Source: Shewanella marina JCM 15074
Lineage (GTDB): Bacteria > Pseudomonadota > Gammaproteobacteria > Enterobacterales > Shewanellaceae
Direction: 5' to 3'
Assembly: GCF_000614975.1 (NCBI RefSeq)
Contig: NZ_BALM01000032.1
Coordinates: 1-43,897 of the forward strand
DNA: 43,897 bases
This document shows positions 1 to 8,579 of the stretch, piece after piece. The notes below the pieces were generated by a model. The model did not search any database. It was not told the origin of the DNA and saw only the letters and a program-made list of their open reading frames with translations. Numbering within the stretch: the first letter of the stretch is position 1; every line of letters starts with the position of its first letter. A program made the position numbers and the translations under genes.

Positions 1-28
1 GCCTTATCGAAAGATAAGGGCTTTTTTG
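1..28 (+). terminator. Rho-independent terminator of an upstream operon
   Basis: A 7-bp stem (CCTTATC/GATAAGG) around a GAAA tetraloop is followed by a run of six T. It has no gene in the window to serve, so it ends a transcript entering from the left. The tRNA-Asp debris just after it suggests that transcript is an rRNA or tRNA operon (inference). Confidence 0.75.
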
Positions 29-45
29 TATATAAAATTTGCAGG

Positions 46-140
46 CAGAAAGGGTTATTCAGTTGGTTACTTTTCATTAGAGATGCCGACTTGTCACGCC
101 GGGGGCGGGTTCGGCTTATTCAAGATCATGTCCTGCGCCA
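46..140 (+). pseudogene. Decayed tRNA-Asp(GUC) copy 1
   Basis: The sequence keeps a D-arm piece (TTCAGTTGGTTA), an anticodon-arm piece with the GUC loop (CTTGTCACGCCGGGGG), a T-arm beginning GGGTTCG and a final GCGCCA. An insertion separates the D arm from the anticodon arm, and the T arm and acceptor stem no longer pair. It therefore cannot fold as a working tRNA. A terminator-like hairpin follows directly, as after a real tRNA gene. Confidence 0.6.
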
Positions 141-150
141 ATTACATCGA

Positions 151-179
151 AGCCTCATCAGCAATGACGAGGCTTTTTT
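151..179 (+). terminator. Terminator after tRNA-Asp remnant 1
   Basis: An imperfect GCCTC/GAGGC stem is followed by six T. It lies just downstream of the first tRNA-Asp remnant and has probably been duplicated with it. Confidence 0.65.
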
Positions 180-197
180 GTATGTGTGAAATATAAA

Positions 198-292
198 GCG
201 CGGTAGTTCAGTTGGTTATTTTTCATTATAGATGCCAGCCTGTCATTGCTGGGGGCAGTTTCGGCTTATTAGAGATCATGTCCGCTGCGCCA
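198..292 (+). pseudogene. Decayed tRNA-Asp(GUC) copy 2
   Basis: This second copy keeps a better 5' half (GCGGTAGTTCAGTTGGTTA is the tRNA-Asp acceptor/D-arm sequence) and an anticodon-arm piece with CCTGTCA. It carries the same insertion and the same altered T arm as copy 1 and ends in GCGCCA. The shared abnormalities show that both copies derive from one already rearranged ancestor. It is unlikely to be functional. Confidence 0.6.
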
Positions 293-315
293 ATTACATT
301 GAAGCCTTGTCAGCA
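292..315 (+). repeat. 24-nt direct repeat, left copy (tRNA-Asp 3' flank)
   Basis: The 24 bases starting at the last A of the tRNA-like CCA recur exactly at 2965-2988. A third copy with three mismatches lies at 140-163, after tRNA remnant 1. Exact repeats at a tRNA 3' end on both sides of an accessory stretch are what att duplications look like. No integrase gene is seen. Confidence 0.6.
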
Positions 316-461
316 CTGAGAGGCTTTTATGTATACGTATATTTCGTGGTGACCCTTTATTAACGTTGAAAGACTACATATATCAGAGTGATTAACTTAC
401 AGTAGATAATTAATGATTAGACTACAGTTTAGCCTCAAGGTTAAATATAGTGGGTCTTAAT

Positions 462-812
462 ATGTCAGGAAAGGGTAACTTTTGCGCTGTTGGGAGTTTT
501 GAACCATCTTATAGAACAAAACTAGCAATTAAAGAGATGAATCATGTGGTGGATATGTCTGGATATTTAGCTACGCTTATCTCAATGGTGCCCATATTCC
601 AAGTATTTGCTGGCCACTCGACTTATGCGAGTGCAGACTTTTTAAACAAGGGATATCAAGTATCATCTCAAGATTGGAACTTGTTTTCGGATGCTTTAAA
701 AAGTATTGGATTGGTCAAACGAGAAAAGCTAGCTCAGATTGCGAACCTTGCTGAAACGTATACAACGGGCGAAGAGTCGAAGTTTTGGAGATGTGTTTAT
801 AATGCGTTATAA
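462..812 (+). CDS. Hypothetical protein, about 116 aa
   Basis: The reading frame opens with GTG at 450 or, preferred here, ATG at 462 (MSGKGNFCAVG). No family is recognised. A mildly hydrophobic stretch lies around residues 35-55 (YLATLISMVPIFQVFAGH), which is too weak to call a membrane segment; the C-terminal half is soluble and helical. Its end overlaps the start of the next gene by 11 nt, suggesting translational coupling. The neighbourhood is a repeat-rich accessory patch, so this may be an island gene. No strong ribosome-binding site is visible. Confidence 0.45.
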   Translation: MSGKGNFCAVGSFEPSYRTKLAIKEMNHVVDMSGYLATLISMVPIFQVFAGHSTYASADFLNKGYQVSSQDWNLFSDALKSIGLVKREKLAQIANLAETYTTGEESKFWRCVYNAL

Positions 813-1317
813 ATTATTAAAGGCGAATATATTAATGATAGCGGCTTGTTATTCAAGTTTTTCGCTTTCAAGTCCCTATCCTTATGATGATGAATCTTTG
901 CTGCAAGCCGTTAAATCAGCCTACTCTAAATATGAAACTAAAACTGGTTTTTGCCGAGAGATGAGAAAACGGGATGTTTCTGAAGTTAATAGCAAGTGGC
1001 TAGCAGAACAACCTATAAAAATACAAAAACTCGCATTAGTGATTGTGGGACGTATTGTATTTGACCGTTGTGTTACCCCTGAGAAGCAAAACTATTTACT
1101 TGTTGTTATGGATTATACATCTCAAACTGGGGATATGACGTATATGAATGAAAGCCTGACATTAAATAAGTCATTTTATTTCCCCCAAACAACAGATGAT
1201 CTAAAAAATATCCCTGAACATGAAATTAAAGTGCTTACCGAATTACCTGAGTTGTATTACCCATTTGATCACTTTCAAGTGGTCGATATTGTTACGAAGG
1301 ATCCTTCCGTTAAATAA
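802..1317 (+). CDS. Exported hypothetical protein, 171 aa
   Basis: The frame is open from 739, but ATG at 802 is the better start. GGAG lies 11 nt upstream, and the new N-terminus (MRYKLLKANILMIAACYSSFSLS) is a clear signal sequence. The IAAC at residues 13-16 could be a lipobox, making it a lipoprotein; otherwise cleavage after SLS gives a periplasmic protein. No catalytic motif is recognised in the mature part. It overlaps the preceding hypothetical gene and is probably co-expressed with it. Confidence 0.6.
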   Translation: MRYKLLKANILMIAACYSSFSLSSPYPYDDESLLQAVKSAYSKYETKTGFCREMRKRDVSEVNSKWLAEQPIKIQKLALVIVGRIVFDRCVTPEKQNYLLVVMDYTSQTGDMTYMNESLTLNKSFYFPQTTDDLKNIPEHEIKVLTELPELYYPFDHFQVVDIVTKDPSVK

Positions 1318-1417
1318 ATTCAATTCCCCTGATATGTATAGACTTCCCATCAACTTGAACGACTTTATCTCAGAGGCACATATCATCATGGTTAAGTTAA
1401 CTGGTATGCAGGACGAT

Positions 1418-1441
1418 AAGGCCATTAACTAGCTTAACCAT
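1418..1441 (+). repeat. Dispersed repeat copy A
   Basis: This 24-nt stretch matches 2150-2173 with two differences and 2859-2882 with a few more. It sits in the gap between the hypothetical pair and the L,D-transpeptidase. All three copies lie in the gaps beside the genes of this patch, so they may mark past insertion junctions. They do not match the attC pattern of integron cassettes. Confidence 0.5.
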
Positions 1442-1518
1442 CGGAGCAGATTAAGCTGGCTAGGTAGGTGAGTTATGTACGGCGCCGCATGCAGGATGGG
1501 CTAGCTGATTATATGTGA

Positions 1519-1992
1519 TTACCACTCAATGTTTATTTTTGTGCCTACTTTAACTCGCTCCATGAACTCATCCATTTCTGAATTTGTTAAAGCTATACAC
1601 CCATCTGTCCAGTTAAAATTCTGCATTATTGGTCCCAACCATCCTAACCAATTTCTTTGACCGTGAATCATTATGAAACCTCCCGGCGATACACCTTTTT
1701 TCCTTGCATTTTCTTTATCTATCTCGTTAGGGTAATTTACATGTATAGACCTGTAGAATGATGAATCCTCTTTTTTATAATCTAACGTGTATGTACCCTC
1801 AGGTGTTTTTTCATCACCTTCTTGTTGTTTATGACCTTTTGGATTAGCACCAAATACAACATGATACTCTTTTACGATTTTATCACCGTCGTACAAATAC
1901 ATTTTATTTTTAGATTTGTCGACTTTAACTAAATCGACTTCAGCATGAGAAAAGCTGCTAAACAAGATAATAAATAGTGCTATATATTTCAT
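1519..1992 (-). CDS. L,D-transpeptidase family protein (YkuD domain)
   Basis: A signal peptide (MKYIALFIILFSSFSHA) is followed by a YkuD domain. The domain shows HG in IMIHGQRN and the catalytic-cysteine segment TDGCIALTN near the C-terminus, the pair of motifs that defines the family. Known members cross-link peptidoglycan or attach proteins to it in the periplasm through a Cys acyl-enzyme. The frame is open to 2055, but ATG at 1992 is chosen because AAAGGA lies just upstream and the signal peptide begins there. At 157 aa it is one of the short single-domain types. It sits alone on the minus strand between repeat copies A and B, so it may be acquired. Confidence 0.85.
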   Translation of the reverse strand: MKYIALFIILFSSFSHAEVDLVKVDKSKNKMYLYDGDKIVKEYHVVFGANPKGHKQQEGDEKTPEGTYTLDYKKEDSSFYRSIHVNYPNEIDKENARKKGVSPGGFIMIHGQRNWLGWLGPIMQNFNWTDGCIALTNSEMDEFMERVKVGTKINIEW

Positions 1993-2149
1993 GGTTTCCT
2001 TTTGCATGTAATATTTATTGTGCGCATTTACCTCATTAGAGCTGTAAACGCGCATAGTTAACTGATTGGATTAGATAGAACCTATCAGCTTTATTTCTAA
2101 TTTTCCAACTGGGAAATGGTGCATGTAGTCGGGGCACAGATTAAGTGGC

Positions 2150-2173
2150 AAGGCCAATAACCAGCTTAACCAT
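2150..2173 (+). repeat. Dispersed repeat copy B
   Basis: Near-identical to copy A (two differences) and to copy C. It lies upstream of the L,D-transpeptidase and downstream of the kinase gene, in a gap with no other recognisable content. Copies B and C also share the preceding TGGC. Confidence 0.5.
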
Positions 2174-2277
2174 ACAATCAAATTAGGCTGACTAGGTGTA
2201 ATCCTAAAGATGGCAGGCGATGATGAGCTGCATGCAGAGTGATGCGGGGATGGGGCTAGAAGCCTCTGGCTAGCAGA

Positions 2278-2772
2278 TTAAGCATTAATTCTGCGTCCAT
2301 TTTTTAATTCCACTTCATCTGGAGCCTCAAATCTTGGTTCCATAAAGTTAAACATCATGTCAGTCACTTCAAAAGCGTAGACTGCTGGATCTTTTTCTTT
2401 ATTTCGTTTCTCTACACGCTGTTTACGAGTAACGGTAGGAGCGTCCAAATAATGAATTTCTGCTTCTAGACCAAGTTTTCGAGCTCGATTAGCGAAAATA
2501 TCCCTTTGCTCTTTAGTCGTGAAACCAAGATCCAATATCACGTTTCCATTAATAGCCAAAATTTGATCACTAACTTGCCAAATTTGTTCTGAGCACCTAT
2601 TAACTCTTTCCATCATCCACTCGAAATCTAGGGTGGTCATGTCTTTTGAAAATAGTGTTTGCATCCATGGGTCAATAGAAAATTTTATTGCATCTATTTC
2701 TTTAGCTAGTGATATCGAATAAGTAGTTTTACCAACGCCTGTAGGGCCACAAATCAAAATTAATCTTGCCAT
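2278..2772 (-). CDS. P-loop kinase-like ATP-binding protein, 164 aa
   Basis: The protein begins MARLILICGPTGVGKTT, a Walker A motif right at the N-terminus. The hydrophobic strand VILDLGF follows near residue 100, and there is an Arg/Lys-rich lid (TRKQRVEKRNKEKD) around residues 125-140. This is the layout of small AAA_33/zeta-toxin-like or shikimate-kinase-like enzymes that phosphorylate small molecules. The substrate cannot be told. The open frame extends to 2844, but ATG at 2772 gives the normal family N-terminus and has GAGG upstream. It has no partner gene resembling an antitoxin. Confidence 0.75.
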   Translation of the reverse strand: MARLILICGPTGVGKTTYSISLAKEIDAIKFSIDPWMQTLFSKDMTTLDFEWMMERVNRCSEQIWQVSDQILAINGNVILDLGFTTKEQRDIFANRARKLGLEAEIHYLDAPTVTRKQRVEKRNKEKDPAVYAFEVTDMMFNFMEPRFEAPDEVELKNGRRINA

Positions 2773-2858
2773 ATAATTCTCAACCTCTAAATAAAACATA
2801 GCAGTGCAGTAGCGTGAACTGGCTTTATAACAACTTAGCAACAACGGGGTGAGGTGGC

Positions 2859-2882
2859 AAGGCCAATAACCAGTTAAACCAT
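2859..2882 (+). repeat. Dispersed repeat copy C
   Basis: Third copy of the 24-nt repeat, just upstream of the kinase gene. A 52-codon open frame (2881-3039) starts inside its last bases and reads through the right copy of the tRNA-Asp flank repeat. It lacks a ribosome-binding site and is not considered a gene. Confidence 0.45.
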
Positions 2883-2964
2883 GGATTCAGATTACGATGA
2901 TATAAAAAGAAAAGGCACAGATTATTCTTTCGAGGAAATAAATAGAATACATGTCAATGAGAAT

Positions 2965-2988
2965 AATTACATTGAAGCCTTGTCAGCA
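2965..2988 (+). repeat. 24-nt direct repeat, right copy (tRNA-Asp 3' flank)
   Basis: Identical to 292-315, the 3' flank of tRNA-Asp remnant 2. The rest of 2773-3293 is AT-rich and holds no recognisable gene. The tRNA body itself is not present here, only the flank, as expected if one side of an inserted segment regenerated an att core. Confidence 0.55.
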
Positions 2989-3293
2989 ATGATGGTTTTA
3001 GTTTCTAAAGTATATAAAACTCAAGAGTTATTAAATTAGTTACAGATTACTGAATACCAGGTTCATCAATCAAAGCTATGTATGTAAATGAGTCATAAAT
3101 ATAGTTCTGTATATTTACGACTATTAATTATCAATCAATAAATTAAATATTTGTATTTTAAATATAAGTATAATTTGTTTATTTAATGTAATGATCAAGT
3201 TGTGATAGGTTTCATAGAATGGTTAATTAACGATAGTAATCATTATTAAACATGACATATTAAATTTAGGAATTTAATTAATAAGGAATTTAT

Positions 3294-4559
3294 ATGTCTG
3301 ATTATGAACATACAAGTGTGCCTGAAAATGAACGAAGAAGTTTATGGTCAGTCACATCTGTTTGGGTTGGCTATGTTTTTCTATTAGCCAGTATGATTGC
3401 TGGTGCAGGGTTAGCGGCAAAAATGCCCTTGTCGACGGTGATATTAGTCACGCTTGTTGCGAATACTTTTCTTGCTATTTTAGCTTCAATTATGTCGATG
3501 ATTTCTTATAAAACGGGTTATACCTTCGCTTTATTAAGCCGTTTTAGTTTTGGTTTATATGGATCGAAAATTCCGAGTATTTTATATGCATTAATTCAAA
3601 TGGGGTGGTATACCATTCAAAGTGCTTTATATGGTCATTTAATCGCGGTAGCTTTTGATTTAGACCCCATGGGCGAAGGCATTGCGATGTTTAGTTCTGC
3701 AATTATTATGGGCATTTTCGGCATCGTAGGAATCAAAGCGTTAGAAATATTAAGTTTTGTTTCTATTCCTGCAATGGTATTTATCTGTATTGGAACGGTA
3801 ATGAGATCTGCCGACGATGCTGGTGGTTGGAGTGTATTATTTAATATGGTACCTGAATCATCGATCGGTTTTTTCCCCGCCGTTTCTATTGTCATTGGCA
3901 CTTGGGTTTTTGGCGCTGCTACCACGGTATCTGACTTTAATCGTTATGCCAGTTCTCGTGGTGACGCGATTAAAGGCTCTATTCTCGGCTTACTTGTGGT
4001 TAATACATTTGTGGTTTTGTGTGGTGCGGTTGTAGGTACTGCTGCAGGCGATCCAGATATGGTTAATGTGCTGATGGGAATGGGATTAATTGTACCTGCA
4101 TTTGTGCTATTAACGACCAATTTATGGACGACCAATGGTGCTAATATTTATTCAGTTGGATTGACATTATCAAATGTATTTAACTCTGTAAGTAGAAAAA
4201 AGATAATGATTGTTATTGTAGCGATTACCGCATTCTTTACTTTATTTAAACCTTATGAGTTAGGCGCTATTTTTGGCATATTAATTACGGCTGGGATTAT
4301 TGTACCGCCATTAGCAGGCATAATTATTAGCGATTACTATATTATTCATCATGGTAACTACCCAGATATTAATAAGTATCAATTTAAAAATATAAATTAT
4401 AACGCGATTATCTCTTGGGTTTGTGCGTCTGTGACTGTCTATGTTATCGATTGGGGAATACAAGCACTTAATGCGCTGGTGGTTTCATTTTTGGTGTATA
4501 CCTTCTTAATGAAAATTTCTCGATATCAAGTTATTACTACGGTTGAGGAACATGTATGA
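3294..4559 (+). CDS. NCS1-family nucleobase permease, CodB-like
   Basis: A 421-aa inner-membrane protein with about 12 hydrophobic segments. It resembles E. coli CodB along its length: the early SMIAGAGL helix, KTGY...LLSRFSFG, QMGWY, the TTVSDFNRYA segment and NLWTTNGANIYS. Family members import cytosine or related bases by cation symport. The exact substrate is not evident, and a hydroxymethylpyrimidine-type substrate is also possible given the uptake genes nearby. AAGGA precedes the ATG. The stop overlaps the start of a 55-aa membrane protein (ATGA), so the two are co-translated. Confidence 0.88.
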   Translation: MSDYEHTSVPENERRSLWSVTSVWVGYVFLLASMIAGAGLAAKMPLSTVILVTLVANTFLAILASIMSMISYKTGYTFALLSRFSFGLYGSKIPSILYALIQMGWYTIQSALYGHLIAVAFDLDPMGEGIAMFSSAIIMGIFGIVGIKALEILSFVSIPAMVFICIGTVMRSADDAGGWSVLFNMVPESSIGFFPAVSIVIGTWVFGAATTVSDFNRYASSRGDAIKGSILGLLVVNTFVVLCGAVVGTAAGDPDMVNVLMGMGLIVPAFVLLTTNLWTTNGANIYSVGLTLSNVFNSVSRKKIMIVIVAITAFFTLFKPYELGAIFGILITAGIIVPPLAGIIISDYYIIHHGNYPDINKYQFKNINYNAIISWVCASVTVYVIDWGIQALNALVVSFLVYTFLMKISRYQVITTVEEHV

Positions 4560-4723
4560 GTACGGTGAATTATAAGTATCTTGCAAATACGGGCATGGTA
4601 TTCATGGCTGTCGGATCGCTAATGGCATGTTTGGCACAACAACCTATTAGTCTTATTGGTGATGGTATATTGATTATTGGTTTGATTATCTCAACGTGGG
4701 GATTTTCTGGCTGGCGGCCGTAA
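4556..4723 (+). CDS. Small membrane protein coupled to the CodB-like permease, 55 aa
   Basis: ATG overlaps the permease stop in an ATGA junction. The product has two hydrophobic segments (about residues 8-27 and 32-50) joined by a short polar turn (AQQPIS), and ends GFSGWRP. No family is recognised. The coupling suggests an accessory subunit or stabiliser of the permease (inference). A terminator follows. Confidence 0.6.
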   Translation: MSTVNYKYLANTGMVFMAVGSLMACLAQQPISLIGDGILIIGLIISTWGFSGWRP

Positions 4724-4761
4724 ATAAGTATCACAACAACTCAGTGATTGATATCAAACAT

Positions 4762-4796
4762 AAAGCCCTACTGACGCCAGCAGGGCTTTAACTCTT
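4762..4796. terminator. Terminator between CodB-like operon and TonB receptor
   Basis: A perfect 11-bp stem (AAAGCCCTACT... pairing with AGCAGGGCTTT) with a short loop. It ends the rightward permease operon and, read on the other strand, lies just past the stop of the leftward receptor gene, so it may serve both. Confidence 0.75.
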
Positions 4797-4806
4797 TAAG
4801 ATGGTT

Positions 4807-6755
4807 CTATAATTGCCAGTTTAAACCAACAAATACTTGACGACCCACTTGTGGCATAAAGTCACTTTGGTAATAAAGCTCATCAAATAAATTGGTTGCA
4901 CGGACGTATAGCTCTAGGTTCTCGTGCCAAACTTGTTGGTTAAGGCTAAAGTCTACAAGCGAATAATTGTTCATTTTGACGCCTTTGCCATTCACTTGAT
5001 CGATCACGCGTTCAGCATTTAAACGTGTGGTTAAACCAAATGAAAAATCGTAACTGGCTTGTAAGCGTAACTTATGCGCAGGACGATATTGTAAGCGCTT
5101 ATCTGTTAGGCGGTCTTCGGTATCAACATAACTATAATTGAAGATAAGGTTTAAATTATCAAAGTAATTATTTTGTAGTTGAAGATCTACCCCCATAAAG
5201 CGGTAATCACCAATGTTCTGCTCTTGGCCATTATCATCTTTGGCAATGTAATCATCAGCATCAGTGACATAACCACTGATGTCTAATTGAGTTGCCAATG
5301 GTAGGTCTTGGTTTAATCCCAACTCGAATTGATGCGCAACTTCAGCTTTTAATTGTAAGTTACCTGCGTTCGCTGCATATAAATCACTGATTGATGGGTA
5401 GCGAACTTTTTGAGCAATGCCGGTATGAATACGGCTACCTTCAGCGAGTTGATAGAAAGCAGTCGCTTGTCCTGAAAAGTCTGTTTCGCTATTTTGGCTA
5501 CGGTCAAAATTATGCACAGCAACACCTAGGCTGTAACCATAAATACCATCAGCTTGATATTGATACTCTGCTGCACCGGTGTACACCATAATGCTTTCAT
5601 CAATATCACCCGAACCACCTTGCCGCCGCCAGAACCTGTACCACCACCTGAACCTTTAATTGAACGCATCTTTTGGGTATGAGAGAACCAATCTTGTTGT
5701 TCAATAATCACAGAGGTCGTTAAAATGGCGCCATAATCAAATTCACTAATAAACTGTAGGTTGGTGCCGGTCACTTTAGAGGTGCTTTCTACAATACTAT
5801 TCAAGTTATTCATCTTGTGATTATAGAAGTTTTCTGTCATATCCGTTTGATTGTAATAGACAAAACCACGTAGTGCATATTGTTCGTTTAGCTCGTGAGC
5901 TGCACCGAATTGGATACTCTGTTCGTTATAATCTTCAACGCGAGAAGGGGCTTTTTTACGATCAACGGTTGGTGACTTGCCCCAATGCCCATCACGTTGG
6001 CTATAGTTAGCCATTAATTTTGTTGAGTCATTAACAAAATAACTGCCTTGAGCATAATAGTTTGTTAATTCTCTATCTGAATTGAAGCGTACATCGCCAA
6101 TTTGATTGCGGGTATCTTCAAAGTCTGCAGGCATAGGTGTGCCATCAGTTTTTTGATGAGTCACACTCATTATACCTTGCCAATTATCGCCAGAACCTGC
6201 TGCGCTAATATCTGCATTTAATGTGCTATTGGGTGCTGATTCAATTTTACCTGACAGTAATGAGGCTGCATCACCTTGTTTAGTAATGATATTAATCACA
6301 CCAGCACTACCACCAGGCCCATATAATACTGAGCTTGGGCCAACAGAAACTTCTACTTGAGCAATTTGATTTGTAGGAATAACACTTGGGTCAAACTGAC
6401 CATCTTCAGTGCTGCTTGCAGGTACACCGTTAATGAGGAAGGTAATATGACGAGTTTTTAAGCCTCGAATATCGACTCTAGGTGTTGAATCTGCGCCAAC
6501 TCGAACATAAACACCCGGTACATTTTCAATGACTTGATCAAAGGTTTGCGCACCAGATGCTGCAATTTCTTCTGCATCAATGACCCACTTAGTGGTCGAC
6601 ATATCGTTAACTTGAGGATGATCGCCTTTGACCACAATAACCTCAGCAATATTGAACAATTTATCTCGTTCAATTTCGTTTGCGGACACGGAAGTCACAA
6701 GTCCCATTGCAAGCGTTAAACTACTTAATGCAAATATTTTGCGCTGTATATTCAT
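4807..6755 (-). pseudogene. TonB-dependent outer-membrane receptor, single frameshift
   Basis: Two overlapping frames (5526-6755 and 4807-5589) together encode one receptor of about 650 aa. It has a signal peptide (MNIQRKIFALSSLTLAMGLVTSVSA), a plug domain (VDIRGLKTRHITFLINGVP, VEVSVGPSSVLYGPGGSAGVINIITK) and a 22-strand-type barrel ending in the aromatic C-terminus FVGLNWQL. The frames part within a Gly-rich loop at about 5619-5630. Adding one base there (for example in CAAG) gives ...GSGGGxGGSGDIDES and restores the frame. It may be a real pseudogene or a sequencing error. Receptors of this type move metal chelates, vitamins or sugars across the outer membrane with TonB energy. The divergent ECF operon suggests a vitamin-like ligand. 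The gap between them (6756-7208) holds no gene or recognised riboswitch. Confidence 0.85.
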
Positions 6756-7208
6756 TAGCGTTCACTCAATTAGGTTGTTGTTTTTTATATGATATTTTGT
6801 GGCGATTATTAACATCATCCTAATTTTGGTCAAGCTGATGTTATGAATATGGGATCTAAGTGGCCTATTGTGGTGTTAGGTTGCGTTATGTCACGGTAAA
6901 TTGGTGTGTATGGGGTGTTATAGGTGATCTGCTGGCATTTATTTTAATTAAGTGGTTGCTTAATGAGCTTGTATTAATAAGGGAGTGTCGAGCTTGTGTT
7001 GTTTTTATGAGTCAAAAAGTCACATCATTTGATGGGGTGTAACATTGTGTCTACCTATAGTAGTAAAACAACAGATAATAATTTAAAAATTTGATGTTTC
7101 TCTGTTTCTTCATTTAATTCGCTTGTGATGTGGGGCAGAGATAAACAAAATGCCGATTAATTCGTTTTAATCCATCATTCTCATGTCGGTGTTACTCACT
7201 TCTTTTCT

Positions 7209-8579
7209 ATGCTTATTGAATTACATAATGTTGACATTGGTTACGATGATAATTATTTACTTCGTAACGTTAATTTACAAATAGAGACTGGGCATTGCCA
7301 TTGTATTTCGGGAGCTACTGGCTGTGGTAAATCGAGTTTATTACAGTTACTTGCTGGCACATTCGAACATAGTTACCAAGGTCAAGTTAAGGTTAAACCC
7401 AATTGTATCGTGGGCCTTGTTTGCCAAGATCCTAATGTCCAAATTATCAGACAAACCATTGGCGCAGAAGTCGCATTTGCCTTAGAAAACCTTGCCGTTC
7501 CATTAGTCGAAATGCAGCAACAAGTACGTCATTCTTTGCAGCTGGTGGGATTAGATTTAGCGCTCAACACCCCAATTAGCCATTTATCATTAGGACAAAA
7601 ATATCGATTGATGATTGCAGCTCAATTGGTGTGTCATCCCAGTGTATTATTACTTGATGAACCTTGGGCACAATTGGATGACCAAGGTGTGACTGAATTA
7701 CTCGGGTTACTTTCGGGTTTACTGCAACGCAATATTGCTGTTGTTATTGTTGAACATAATTATCAAGCATTCTCATCTCTTATAACCCATGCGTGGCATA
7801 TTGATCAGGCTCAATTGTTTTGTGGCGATTACCTCGTCAAGCAAAGCAAAGGTGTGGCTCGACAACGACCTTGCTATCAAGATAGCGCTGCCATTTATAT
7901 AGAAACGGCAGCATTTGAGCTTGGATTTGAATCAAGCATATTATTTGCTTGTCAGCAGCCTTTAACATTACAAGCAGGTCAAGTTATTGCCGTTGTTGGG
8001 AGTAATGGCTGCGGTAAAACCAGTTTACTCAAGTTATTAGCAGGATTTGATCCTCAAGTAAAAAAGTTATCGGTACAAGTATTACAAAAACTGCCAGAGC
8101 TGGGCGTGTATGGCGCCAATCTAGGTTTTTTAACGCAACGCCCGAGCCGACAATTGTTTGAAACCACAGTGTTAAAAGAACTGCAATTTAGTTTAAGTCG
8201 ATTCGATTTACCTTTGAGCTATGCAAGTAATATTTTGATAGAGCTTGATTTAGTCGCATTAAGTGAACTTTCACCTCATAAATTATCTTACGGACAACAA
8301 CATCTTATTGCGTTGGCATGTTTGGCTTGTATTAACCCCAAAGTGCTTTTACTTGATGATCCCTTTGCTGGATTAGATGATTATTATTCAAATAAAGTCA
8401 TTAAATTAATCGAACGGCTGGTGCAACAAGGGTGTGGGGTTATTTTCAGTAGTCATAGAGATGATGATATGAATTTGGCTGATACGGTTTGGCGAATAGA
8501 ACAAGGGTTGTTAACGGTTGAATCGCAATCTTTTACATCTGCAAATGATTGGGATCATGGTTATGATGACATTGCATAA
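7209..8579 (+). CDS. ECF transporter ATPase with two fused nucleotide-binding domains
   Basis: 456 aa with two ABC ATPase domains. The first has Walker A SGATGCGKSS near residue 37, signature LSLGQ, and Walker B VLLLDEP. The second has GSNGCGKTS near residue 265, signature LSYGQQ and VLLLDDP. This is the EcfA-A' fusion type, as in YkoD. It powers uptake with the T and S subunits encoded next (8563-9759). In the second domain Walker B is followed by Asp (LLLDDPF) where Glu is usual, so one of the two sites may be degenerate. No strong ribosome-binding site is seen before the ATG. It is the first gene of a five-gene operon ending at a terminator near 10812. Confidence 0.88.
   Translation: MLIELHNVDIGYDDNYLLRNVNLQIETGHCHCISGATGCGKSSLLQLLAGTFEHSYQGQVKVKPNCIVGLVCQDPNVQIIRQTIGAEVAFALENLAVPLVEMQQQVRHSLQLVGLDLALNTPISHLSLGQKYRLMIAAQLVCHPSVLLLDEPWAQLDDQGVTELLGLLSGLLQRNIAVVIVEHNYQAFSSLITHAWHIDQAQLFCGDYLVKQSKGVARQRPCYQDSAAIYIETAAFELGFESSILFACQQPLTLQAGQVIAVVGSNGCGKTSLLKLLAGFDPQVKKLSVQVLQKLPELGVYGANLGFLTQRPSRQLFETTVLKELQFSLSRFDLPLSYASNILIELDLVALSELSPHKLSYGQQHLIALACLACINPKVLLLDDPFAGLDDYYSNKVIKLIERLVQQGCGVIFSSHRDDDMNLADTVWRIEQGLLTVESQSFTSANDWDHGYDDIA

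Noticed and set aside
46..292. Functional tRNA-Asp genes
   Set aside because: The D arm and anticodon arm are split by an insertion and the T arm and acceptor stem do not pair in either copy.
2278..2772. Zeta-type toxin of a toxin-antitoxin pair
   Set aside because: The P-loop kinase fold fits, but no epsilon-like antitoxin gene is adjacent and family-specific residues cannot be confirmed by eye.
1418..2882. Integron cassette array in the left accessory patch
   Set aside because: The repeats lack the attC core sites and inverted arms, and no integrase is present.
2881..3039. 52-codon ORF after repeat copy C
   Set aside because: No ribosome-binding site, and it reads through the tRNA-flank direct repeat, so it is probably chance.
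6860..7042. 60-aa ORF between the TonB receptor and the ECF operon
   Set aside because: Repetitive GTG/TTG-rich sequence, no ribosome-binding site, no recognisable protein; the region is better read as a divergent promoter region.
6756..7208. Possible TPP or cobalamin riboswitch before the ECF/TonB genes
   Set aside because: Neither the TPP conserved CTGAGA/ACCTGA elements nor a B12 box can be found.
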